A stretch of DNA of 14,521 nucleotides from Candidatus Methanophagales archaeon ANME-1-THS (GTDB taxonomy: Archaea; Halobacteriota; Syntropharchaeia; Alkanophagales; Methanospirareceae): contig RXIE01000072.1 of assembly GCA_004212135.1 (NCBI GenBank), forward strand, positions 1 through 14,521, given 5' to 3'. Shown here piece after piece: positions 1 to 6,638 of this stretch. A program made the translations under genes and the position numbers. Under the pieces are notes generated by a model. That model was not told the DNA's origin. It did no database searches and was given only the letters and a program-made list of their open reading frames with translations. Within the stretch, counting starts at the first letter, position 1. Every line of letters starts with the position of its first letter.

Positions 1-29
1 GGATTTGAATTTTAACGTTATACAGGCCG

Positions 30-554
30 TTAGAAGCCGATCTTTTTTCTCACGAAATTATTTAAAACTAAGCCTAACGTAATCACCAGCGTAACCGCAA
101 CGCAGGGGCTCGTGAATATCGGCGCATCGATGCTGAGCGTCTGATTGAACATCACCGGCTGAAGCTTTATATCGAAGACCCATTGCACCTTCGCGATATT
201 CTCCATATTCGTCATCAGTTCCGCTACAATGTAAATTGAATAATTATACAAAGGCCAGAACAGAGGCGTGAAGTACGTGAACATATCCAGGAAAGGGTGG
301 CTTAAAACCACTAATGTTACCATTGCGGCATCATATGTCCTACCTGAGTGTTTCACTGCGGGGATTATCACTGCGGGAGCACAGAGAAGAAAGATGATAA
401 TCGCGGAATGCGAGAAGGACCGGTGGATATGAAAGAGTACGTCCAAGTCGGGCACTAGTGCAAAAGAAGCGAAAAAAGCCGATTTCTTGAGCCCTATGCC
501 GCACATTACGAGCACGGAGAACGGAACAATGAAATGAAGTAACGGCTCAGGCAT
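30..554 (-). CDS. Membrane-bound metal-dependent hydrolase, YdjM/DUF457-like
   Basis: A 174-residue integral membrane protein resembling the YdjM/DUF457 (COG1988) family, predicted membrane-bound metal-dependent hydrolases of unknown substrate. The family's polar residues are visible: H7 in the opening PEPLLHF segment, P35-D36-L-D38, H44-R-S-F-S-H49-S, and S85-H86-P-F-L-D90, set between hydrophobic segments, so a membrane-embedded metal site is likely. An upstream in-frame ATG at 623 would add 23 residues. I prefer 554 because the family usually begins at about this point, a GGTGGT ribosome-binding site lies at 564-569, and a TATA-like element at 591-600 falls inside the longer version. The gene is divergent from the flippase. 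A role in envelope lipid or glycan metabolism is only suggested by the neighbours. Confidence 0.8.
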   Translation of the reverse strand: MPEPLLHFIVPFSVLVMCGIGLKKSAFFASFALVPDLDVLFHIHRSFSHSAIIIFLLCAPAVIIPAVKHSGRTYDAAMVTLVVLSHPFLDMFTYFTPLFWPLYNYSIYIVAELMTNMENIAKVQWVFDIKLQPVMFNQTLSIDAPIFTSPCVAVTLVITLGLVLNNFVRKKIGF

Positions 555-590
555 TTGAATCTTACCACCGCAAGGTAGGTATAGTTTCAA

Positions 591-600
591 CTTATTTAAG
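591..600. promoter_or_regulatory. Near-palindromic TATA-like element between divergent genes
   Basis: The sequence CTTATTTAAG reads CTTAAATAAG on the other strand, so both directions resemble an archaeal TATA box. A transcription start about 26 bases to the left would fall near 569, just before the ribosome-binding site and start codon (554) of the hydrolase. About 26 bases to the right would fall near 622, giving a leader of about 25 bases for the flippase starting at 648. Predicted from sequence and spacing only. Confidence 0.45.
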
Positions 601-647
601 GGTGGTAGTTCATTTTTCAACACGAATCTTATCAGATATGCAAACCT

Positions 648-2198
648 ATGAGCGAGATACTTAATGAGTCGCTGAAGAAAGCGGCGAAAGGAACCGCACT
701 AGCGTTCGTTGGAATGTTCATGTTTATGCTTCTGGAATTCATTACTCGTATACTCATTGCGAGAAATGCAACACAGAGCGAATATGGCACCTTCAGCATT
801 GGCTTTGTCCTCCTCAATTTTTTTGTGCTCCTCTCCTGTTTAGGACTGCAGGTGGGCGCAACCCGGTATATCGCCTATTTCCGAGGTCGAGAGGACTACC
901 GGAAGGTCAGGGGCATACTATTCTCTGCAGTACAGCTTTCCTTTAGTGCAAGTATCGTCTGCTGTGTGCTCTTTCTCTTATTCGCGGATTATTTCGCCCT
1001 GGTATTTCACGTGCAAGAATCCTCAGTCTTAAAGATATTTGCCCTTGCAGTCCCTTTCTCAGTCATTATCGAGATACTCGCCTCACTTTTTCTCGGATTC
1101 GATCGAGTACAGGAGAAAGTGTATTTCAGGGATATTCTCGTGAATGTTCTTAAAGTGGTCTTCATCGTTTCGGCTCTGATCCTTGGCTATGCCTTCCTTG
1201 AACTCATGTACGCGTATGTATTATCCACGGTGATTGCATCCCTTCTTTTCCTTGTATACGCACTAAAAAAGTTGCCTCTTCTAAGAGGTGCAGGTGCAGA
1301 TCCTATGCAGAAAGAGCTGCTTCTCTTCTCGCTTCCTTTGCTTATCCAAAATGCATTGACTATCCTCATCTTTCAGATAGACACTCTTATGCTCGGCTAT
1401 TTCAAGACTGCGGGTATTGTGGGATTATATAATGCCGCACATCCGATCTCTCAACTTATTCCCCTCTTTTTATTCTCCTTAGTTCTCATATACGTGCCAC
1501 TAACCGCTCGATTATACGCACAGAATCTTATCGATGAGATGCGGAGGAACTATGCGATATTAACAAAGTGGATCAATTCGGCAACCTTCCCCTTATTTCT
1601 CGTCATATTTTTATTCCCCGAAGCGGTGCTCAATGCCCTTTTTGGTTCTTCTTATACCCAGGCAAGTGTCGCACTCGTGCTCCGAATCCTCGCTTTAGGT
1701 ATGCTCTTTCATGTACTCACCGGCCCCAATGCTGTTACTCTGATCGTGCTGGGAAAGACAAAGCTGAATCTGATCGATAATTTGGTGGGCGCACTTCTAA
1801 ATCTGGCTCTTAATTTACTCCTCATACCGCCTCTTGGAATGATTGGTGCGGCTATTCCATCCGCCATTTCACTTATCGTGGTAAATGTGTTAAAATCCAT
1901 ACAAATTTTTATGATGCACGAGATACACCCGTTCACCGCAAATTACGTGAAGCCCTTAGTGGCCTCAGGTGTCCTTATTTCCCTCTTTTATGTGCTCCTT
2001 AAGGGCTTCTTTGATACGACAACAATGTCGATAGGGCTGGTGATTGCATTCAGTTGTTTCTTCTTGATTGTGCAGGGGATGTCAATACTTATCACAAAGA
2101 GTATCGATCAAGAAGATATCATGCTGCTTGGAGAATTAGAAAAAATGGCAGGAATAAATATGGATCGCATAAAGGGGATAGTAAAGAAGTTTATGTAA
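648..2198 (+). CDS. Oligosaccharide flippase, Wzx-like (MOP superfamily)
   Basis: A 516-residue polytopic membrane protein with about 12-14 hydrophobic segments, the usual size and pattern for polysaccharide-biosynthesis flippases of the MATE/MOP superfamily. The N-terminal half carries the typical LARNATQSEYGTFS-type segment after helix 1, a positively charged loop before helix 3 (near residues 79-88), and a mid-protein restart of the transporter fold around residues 222-250. Such proteins move polyprenyl-linked glycans across the cytoplasmic membrane. The start at 648 has no clear ribosome-binding site, and no upstream ATG is possible because a stop lies in frame at 606-608. It faces convergently the phosphodiesterase gene, 69 bases away. 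The natural partners would be the glycosyltransferases encoded at 6625-8580 and 9741-10898, but its substrate cannot be read from sequence. Confidence 0.92.
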   Translation: MSEILNESLKKAAKGTALAFVGMFMFMLLEFITRILIARNATQSEYGTFSIGFVLLNFFVLLSCLGLQVGATRYIAYFRGREDYRKVRGILFSAVQLSFSASIVCCVLFLLFADYFALVFHVQESSVLKIFALAVPFSVIIEILASLFLGFDRVQEKVYFRDILVNVLKVVFIVSALILGYAFLELMYAYVLSTVIASLLFLVYALKKLPLLRGAGADPMQKELLLFSLPLLIQNALTILIFQIDTLMLGYFKTAGIVGLYNAAHPISQLIPLFLFSLVLIYVPLTARLYAQNLIDEMRRNYAILTKWINSATFPLFLVIFLFPEAVLNALFGSSYTQASVALVLRILALGMLFHVLTGPNAVTLIVLGKTKLNLIDNLVGALLNLALNLLLIPPLGMIGAAIPSAISLIVVNVLKSIQIFMMHEIHPFTANYVKPLVASGVLISLFYVLLKGFFDTTTMSIGLVIAFSCFFLIVQGMSILITKSIDQEDIMLLGELEKMAGINMDRIKGIVKKFM

Positions 2199-2267
2199 TG
2201 GCTGAGCTATACTATTTCACTCCTCTGGCAGGTTTAATAAATCGCTGCTTACAAGCGTTAATCTTGA

Positions 2268-3815
2268 TCATAATAACCGTGATTTTTTTAACTCCTTTAA
2301 TCTCTTGATGACTCGTTTATTTTCTTCCATGCCTCCATATTTTATTGCTTGCATAGCCAATTCATCCGTAAAAATTTCTTTCAAAACACACCCATCCATG
2401 TCAGTTGGAATCGGAATTCCAAATATGTGAAGAATAGTCGGTGTGATATCATAGAGGTTCGCATTTATCTCATTATTTTCCTTTACAGTGGGCCCCCAGG
2501 CAATAAATGTCCCGTTCAACCTATCGTGGGCTCCACCAACTTCTTCTTTAAATACTCTTTGTTCCCCAACTCGTGCACTTATGGAACTAACCTCATCATC
2601 TGTCTGAACGATGATATCCGGTGCCAAATCCAGGTATTCACCTTGATACAACTCTTCTCTTCTATACGCTTTTACTGATAGTTCTCCTAATCCTTCTATG
2701 ATCTCCGTCCTTAGTCGTTCATAATCCTCCTCGTTAACCATACCCTGGGGCTCTCTTCCGCTTACATTGAGATAAATGGTACCCCACGTGCCGTAACTGA
2801 AGGCTTTCGTTTTATCCCAGATTATCGGCGTTCGCCCGGTATTAAAATATAAGGAGATATAGAGCTGATTCAACAGCGCTATGCGCGTCAGAGGCTTCAA
2901 CATTTTTGTAATCTGAGGTTTCTTCAGGATACGAAGCATGGTCTTCAGTAACTCCAGGGCTGGCGTTCTTCTCACCTCCATGAACCCTTTGCTTATAAGC
3001 CACTCGTTGATCAAGAATAGATTTCTATTCTTTCCAAACCCATGATCAGAGACAAATATAAGTGTAATTTCGCTCTTTTTCCGCTCTAATCTATCCACTA
3101 ACTCCCCTATGTTCCGATCAATGTTTTGATAATGGCTCAAGAGGATTTCCTTTTGATCCCAAAATCGATGTTGCACTCTATCCAGTTCAGTTAATACAAA
3201 GAATCCAAAGTCCCAATTTTTTTCAAGAAACTGGAAAAGGACCTTGCATTGCTTCTCTGTAATCTCTTTGTGCTTTTTTGAATGTTCAGTATCATTGAGA
3301 GCCATGAGGGTATTAAAATCACTGATATCCTTTTCATAACCCTGTTTATACAGCTCAGCACGTAAACTTCTCGGATAGGTGAGCCGCTCTTCAGCGGTGC
3401 AGATACAGCCGGCAACCATATACCCGTTTATTTTATACGCAGAGAGCACATTGGGCGCATTGAAGACGAAGTTCTGCTTTCCGTAATCGCTCATGATATC
3501 CCACACACACCGCTCTCGCTTCACGAGCGATGCATACACCCGGAACTCATAACTGCCATATGCTTTCTGTACAAAGCTAAAGCAGCCGAGTTTAGCAGGG
3601 TTTTTTCCAGTTGAAAGACAGTTCCAGGCGGGAATCGTGATGGTTGGTGTAACGCTTTCTAAATTCCCATAACTCCCCTCGCGCATTAATCTTTCGAACG
3701 TAGGCAGCTTGCCTTCGCGAGCCCAGAGCTTGATTAAATCTATGTTTGCACCGTCCAGCCCTACGACCAAAACTTTCCGATTCTTGGATTGTGTATTGGA
3801 CAAGCGAATCACCAC
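2268..3815 (-). CDS. Alkaline-phosphatase-superfamily phosphodiesterase (NPP type)
   Basis: A 515-residue type I phosphodiesterase/nucleotide pyrophosphatase-family protein. The two-metal site can be followed along the chain: D21 in GLDGA, probable nucleophile T60 in TPTITIPAW, D212 and H216 in DRVQHRFW, D257-H258 in SDHGFG, and H430 in GGAHDR. No signal peptide or membrane segment is apparent, so it is predicted cytoplasmic, although many relatives act on envelope substrates. The start is GTG at 3815, followed by a second GTG. It overlaps the stop of the upstream lipoprotein gene by one base (TAGTG), implying translational coupling. A TTG at 3803, just after a GGTGAT sequence, is an alternative start four codons in. 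It is the last gene of the reductase-lipoprotein-phosphodiesterase operon. The substrate (nucleotide sugar, phospho-lipid or phosphoglycan) is unknown. Confidence 0.88.
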   Translation of the reverse strand: MVIRLSNTQSKNRKVLVVGLDGANIDLIKLWAREGKLPTFERLMREGSYGNLESVTPTITIPAWNCLSTGKNPAKLGCFSFVQKAYGSYEFRVYASLVKRERCVWDIMSDYGKQNFVFNAPNVLSAYKINGYMVAGCICTAEERLTYPRSLRAELYKQGYEKDISDFNTLMALNDTEHSKKHKEITEKQCKVLFQFLEKNWDFGFFVLTELDRVQHRFWDQKEILLSHYQNIDRNIGELVDRLERKKSEITLIFVSDHGFGKNRNLFLINEWLISKGFMEVRRTPALELLKTMLRILKKPQITKMLKPLTRIALLNQLYISLYFNTGRTPIIWDKTKAFSYGTWGTIYLNVSGREPQGMVNEEDYERLRTEIIEGLGELSVKAYRREELYQGEYLDLAPDIIVQTDDEVSSISARVGEQRVFKEEVGGAHDRLNGTFIAWGPTVKENNEINANLYDITPTILHIFGIPIPTDMDGCVLKEIFTDELAMQAIKYGGMEENKRVIKRLKELKKSRLL

Positions 3816-5107
3816 TACTTCGTCGATTTATTCTGAGCGAGTTCTTTTATCGTCTCATAGGTCTGGAATTCCTGAGCGAGGCTGTCATAAATTCTGAATT
3901 TACCACCGGAAAGTCTCGTTCCTTTGGAGCCCATGAACCCACCATGCAGAGGATAAACGAAAACCAAGCCATTACTCCGACAGAATGAATCGATTCTCTT
4001 TAAAAATTCTTCCTGCTCAGCCGGGGATAATTGCTGACTGAAAGTAACCATGGGTGACTCATCCCCCGCCCAATCAATGAAGACAAATACCCTTTTCTCC
4101 CCCAGTTTCTCTCTGATTAAACCGACTGTAGTCTCCCATTCTCTCTCGTCCAGCTTTTTCTGCGAGATCTCATTAATAGAAGGCGAAAGGGTTACAAAAT
4201 CGAGGTTCGGCATGGTATACGGTAAGGTTGGGAAATACGTTCCCCAGGTCCCGACATAGATGTATTTGCCGTATTTTGAATTCCCATAGTTATGGATCTC
4301 GTCTATTATTTTTGAGGCGGCTTCAAAGGATGCTTTTACCGCAGGATGGTTTTGATCCTTGGTTACTGTTTCGAACATACGCGCCTGACCGAAGAGCCCG
4401 TCAATCCAGATTGCGTCCGCACCGCAATCGATCTGTTTTTGCGCCCAGCTTAACAGGAGTTCCTGGTATTCTGGATTTGTTATGTCTGGGTAATATCCCC
4501 CGGCGCCTGTGCCACGCTCCTGGAAATACTTTTGTGCTTCCTCCTTTGAAACGCTAGTAATACCCCAGTGTGCAGGATCGATTGCCATTCGTTCAACTTC
4601 GCTTTGAGAATAAATCTTCCCACTCATTGGATTTATCTCGATATAATTAACTCGCTGAGCCGGTATCGCACCACAGAAGATCACATCTGGCATCTCCCTC
4701 TTTATCTTCGATAGAGCGTCTTGAAGGTGCTCATAACTGTAACCCATGAGCTCGCAATCATAAGCATAGGTAATACCCGGTGGCACTTCTGAACAACGGT
4801 TTGCGCAGGGTTGCCATATCCACCAGCCTCGGAAGATAAAATCGGTTTTGGTATCTTTAAACAAGGTGATGACCTCATTGACATCCCGCCCGATGAGAGT
4901 ACCATCAGTTACCCGTTCATAGAGCGTAGCAACCCGAACGTGCGAAAGGCCGCCCTCGACTGGTGCTGGTGGTGTGGGCGTAGGTACTGGTGTTGCAGTT
5001 GGTGTAGCCGTCGGCGTTGGAACGGAGGTCGGCCGCCTGATGCACCCGCAACTCAAAATAAGTACGATGAGCAGAATTCCCACGAACCTTACGTGCCTCT
5101 TATTCAT
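3815..5107 (-). CDS. Secreted TIM-barrel lipoprotein, glycoside-hydrolase-like
   Basis: A 430-residue exported protein. Residues 1-19 form a signal peptide (basic start, then a run of I/L/V) ending at C20 or C22, which look like lipobox cysteines. A Thr/Pro-rich linker (residues 26-49) then leads to a domain of about 370 residues. That domain looks like a TIM-barrel glycosidase-like fold: a DAIWID motif ending at D236 (strand-end acid), a YVGTWGTYF segment, a FVTLSPS strand, FVFIDWAGDE with D345, and a C-terminal LVFVYPLHGG strand. D236 and D345 are candidate catalytic residues. I cannot assign a GH family, and it could be a non-catalytic barrel. A weak GTGAGAG ribosome-binding site precedes the ATG. 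It lies 26 bases after the reductase gene and overlaps the phosphodiesterase start, so these three are probably one transcript. It should act on an external glycan. Confidence 0.75.
   Translation of the reverse strand: MNKRHVRFVGILLIVLILSCGCIRRPTSVPTPTATPTATPVPTPTPPAPVEGGLSHVRVATLYERVTDGTLIGRDVNEVITLFKDTKTDFIFRGWWIWQPCANRCSEVPPGITYAYDCELMGYSYEHLQDALSKIKREMPDVIFCGAIPAQRVNYIEINPMSGKIYSQSEVERMAIDPAHWGITSVSKEEAQKYFQERGTGAGGYYPDITNPEYQELLLSWAQKQIDCGADAIWIDGLFGQARMFETVTKDQNHPAVKASFEAASKIIDEIHNYGNSKYGKYIYVGTWGTYFPTLPYTMPNLDFVTLSPSINEISQKKLDEREWETTVGLIREKLGEKRVFVFIDWAGDESPMVTFSQQLSPAEQEEFLKRIDSFCRSNGLVFVYPLHGGFMGSKGTRLSGGKFRIYDSLAQEFQTYETIKELAQNKSTK
4961..5032 (-). repeat. Thr/Pro-rich linker coding repeat
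   Basis: This stretch encodes residues 26-49 of the lipoprotein as a low-complexity series of Thr-Pro, Ala-Thr-Pro and Val-Pro units. At the DNA level it is an imperfect short repeat of GGTGT/GGTGC type on the plus strand. Linkers like this tether extracellular domains in many archaeal surface proteins and are prone to length change by slippage. Confidence 0.7.
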
Positions 5108-5133
5108 CTTCTCTCACGCAACACCATGCCTAA

Positions 5134-6255
5134 TTACTTATTCAGGTATATAAACTTCAGGGTACTCATTACCTGTCTAATGCCCCCTAACGTAAGGGCA
5201 GCGAGTTTTGGATACGCGCTTTTATCAAACTTGAAGAGGTATAAAAAGAGATTGGAAAGTAGATATTTGCTATAAATGAAGGAGAAATCCGGGGTTCTTT
5301 GCCACAACTGCTGGTAGCGGGCTAAGAACCTGGCTGAGCAATCGTCCTTCTCGAGGGCATCGCACGCTATGCTCCCGGCGAGCATACCTCCGTTAATGGC
5401 ATGCAGGATCCCGCCACCGGTGACAGGATCCACCATACCCGCGGCATCACCCACCACGAGCATCCGCTCATCGAAAATTTTTTGCGCGTGAGCGACGGGT
5501 ATTAACGCCGCCCTTAACCATACGATTTCCTTTCCTTTAAGTTTTTCGTGTGTTAATGGGTGCTTTCTAAGCAAATAATTCAGCGAATCTATAATGTTCG
5601 TGTTGAGCTCACTATGTAAACATCCGACACCCACGTTTACAGTATTTCGCTTCGGGAATATCCAGCCATATCCCCAGGGCGAGATCTCATACCCATAATA
5701 AAACTCGGTCTGATCCAGAGGATTATCTTCCCACCTCACCTCGCAGACCGCTGATATACAGGTCGTATCAGACCGTGGCTCGAATCCAATCCCAAATCTT
5801 CGATGTGCTAACGTATGTGGGCCATCGGCAAATACAACGAGCTTTGAATCTATACTACTTTCTTTAGATTTTATCTGAATTCGATCACTTTTAATAGTGA
5901 CCTCTTTGATCATTGTGCGCGTCAGCAATTTCGAACCTTCTTCGACAGCTTTCTCTGCTAACCCGCGGTCAAACACGTTCCTATAGACCGTGATGCCCCT
6001 TAAATTAGAACTTTTTAAGCCCCAGGGGAAATAGTGTTTTCCACCTCGTATTTCCTTCTCAACAAGCGTCGGGCTCAGCCCCAGGTCCTTTATTATTGAC
6101 TGTGACGTACCACCAGCGCAGACATTCGTTTTGCCCGGATAGTCATCCTTCTCCACCAGCAGCACATCAAAGCCCTGCCTGGCAATCGTCAATGCAGTCG
6201 TGGAACCCGCAGGTCCTGCACCAATCACCGCTACATCGCACTTCAGGTCTGGCAT
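5134..6255 (-). CDS. Geranylgeranyl reductase family FAD-dependent oxidoreductase
   Basis: A 373-residue flavoprotein of the geranylgeranyl reductase family, which in archaea saturates the double bonds of isoprenoid membrane lipids or polyprenol carriers. Visible motifs are the Rossmann fingerprint G12-A-G14-P-A-G17 with E35 at the end of strand 2, the PGK..VCAGG segment with C46, the family signature YGWIFPK (196-202) followed by GVG (209-211), and the second FAD motif GDAAG (269-273) followed by DPVTGGG. Length is normal. The start at 6255 is supported by a GAGGT ribosome-binding site at 6261-6265 and a TATA box at 6287-6294. It heads the operon with the lipoprotein and phosphodiesterase. 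The divergent ferredoxin-like gene is a plausible electron donor. Archaeol, polyprenol or another prenyl compound are all possible substrates. Confidence 0.92.
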   Translation of the reverse strand: MPDLKCDVAVIGAGPAGSTTALTIARQGFDVLLVEKDDYPGKTNVCAGGTSQSIIKDLGLSPTLVEKEIRGGKHYFPWGLKSSNLRGITVYRNVFDRGLAEKAVEEGSKLLTRTMIKEVTIKSDRIQIKSKESSIDSKLVVFADGPHTLAHRRFGIGFEPRSDTTCISAVCEVRWEDNPLDQTEFYYGYEISPWGYGWIFPKRNTVNVGVGCLHSELNTNIIDSLNYLLRKHPLTHEKLKGKEIVWLRAALIPVAHAQKIFDERMLVVGDAAGMVDPVTGGGILHAINGGMLAGSIACDALEKDDCSARFLARYQQLWQRTPDFSFIYSKYLLSNLFLYLFKFDKSAYPKLAALTLGGIRQVMSTLKFIYLNK

Positions 6256-6286
6256 AACTTACCTCTTCTGTACTGTAGTGGTTTGG

Positions 6287-6294
6287 TTTATATA
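6287..6294. promoter_or_regulatory. Shared TATA box of reductase and ferredoxin-like genes
   Basis: TTTATATA reads TATATAAA on the minus strand, and both match the archaeal TATA consensus. On the minus strand it lies about 32 bases before the reductase ATG at 6255, with a GAGGT site between. On the plus strand its centre is 21 to 27 bases before the two possible ATG codons (6312, 6318) of the ferredoxin-like gene, so that transcript would be leaderless or nearly so. One element could thus set both genes. Confidence 0.65.
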
Positions 6295-6311
6295 GGTTGA
6301 CGTTTTAACTG

Positions 6312-6638
6312 ATGAGTATGAACTGTTTCGCCTGTATTAAGACCTGCCCCAACCATGCGCTCAAACTAGAGCACGAGAGTGCGTGTGCATGGTTTGAGGA
6401 GAAGACACCATTAAGGATGGACGAGGAGCACTGCGATGAATGCAACCTGTGTAATGATGTCTGCCCGTTAGGAGGTATTGAGTTATCGGGAGAAGGATGT
6501 ATGTTTTGTATCGTGTGTAAGAGCCGCCCGAGTTGTCTGGTGACCAATGCGGGCGAAGGAGTGCGGGATTCTTTTTGTACCCTTTTAACTTCTATTGCCC
6601 GGTACGTGATGGTACGATGCCGCATCATCGTTCAATGA
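6312..6638 (+). CDS. Cysteine-rich 4Fe-4S ferredoxin-like protein
   Basis: A 108-residue small protein with three cysteine clusters: C5-x2-C8-x3-C12-P, then C41-x2-C44-x2-C47-x3-C51-P, then C63-x2-C66-x2-C69-x5-C75. The middle motif is a complete 4Fe-4S ferredoxin motif. The first lacks the leading cysteine (S2 sits where it would be), and an in-frame stop at 6306-6308 rules out a longer ATG form, so the first site is incomplete or uses C25 or a third-motif cysteine. The start is ATG 6312 or 6318, probably leaderless given the TATA box at 6287-6294. The last 30 residues lack motifs, and the 3' end overlaps the convergent glycosyltransferase gene by 14 bases. Position next to the reductase suggests it supplies electrons to it. 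A decaying or shortened ferredoxin is the alternative. Confidence 0.75.
   Translation: MSMNCFACIKTCPNHALKLEHESACAWFEEKTPLRMDEEHCDECNLCNDVCPLGGIELSGEGCMFCIVCKSRPSCLVTNAGEGVRDSFCTLLTSIARYVMVRCRIIVQ

Noticed and set aside
555..623. Longer N-terminus for the YdjM/DUF457-like protein, from ATG at 623
   Set aside because: It would place the TATA-like element and the GGTGGT site inside the coding region, and the extra 23 residues do not resemble the family's N-terminus.
2199..2267. Terminator between the convergent flippase and phosphodiesterase genes
   Set aside because: Only scattered AT-rich sequence and a six-base TGATCA palindrome are present; no convincing stem or long T-run.
2054..2308. 84-residue plus-strand open frame over the flippase end
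   Set aside because: It overlaps the flippase in another frame and continues into the phosphodiesterase end, without domain or ribosome-binding site.
4961..5032. CRISPR or satellite array suggested by the repetitive DNA
   Set aside because: The repeats are in frame, imperfect and encode a Thr/Pro linker; there are no spacers.
4811..5275. 154-residue plus-strand open frame across the lipoprotein start
   Set aside because: Its Trp/Cys/Arg-rich composition comes from reading the Thr/Pro linker backwards; it is a shadow of the lipoprotein and reductase genes.
6305..6628. Minus-strand open frame opposite the ferredoxin-like gene
   Set aside because: It is antisense to the gene with clear cysteine motifs, has no recognisable domain and would cover the shared promoter.
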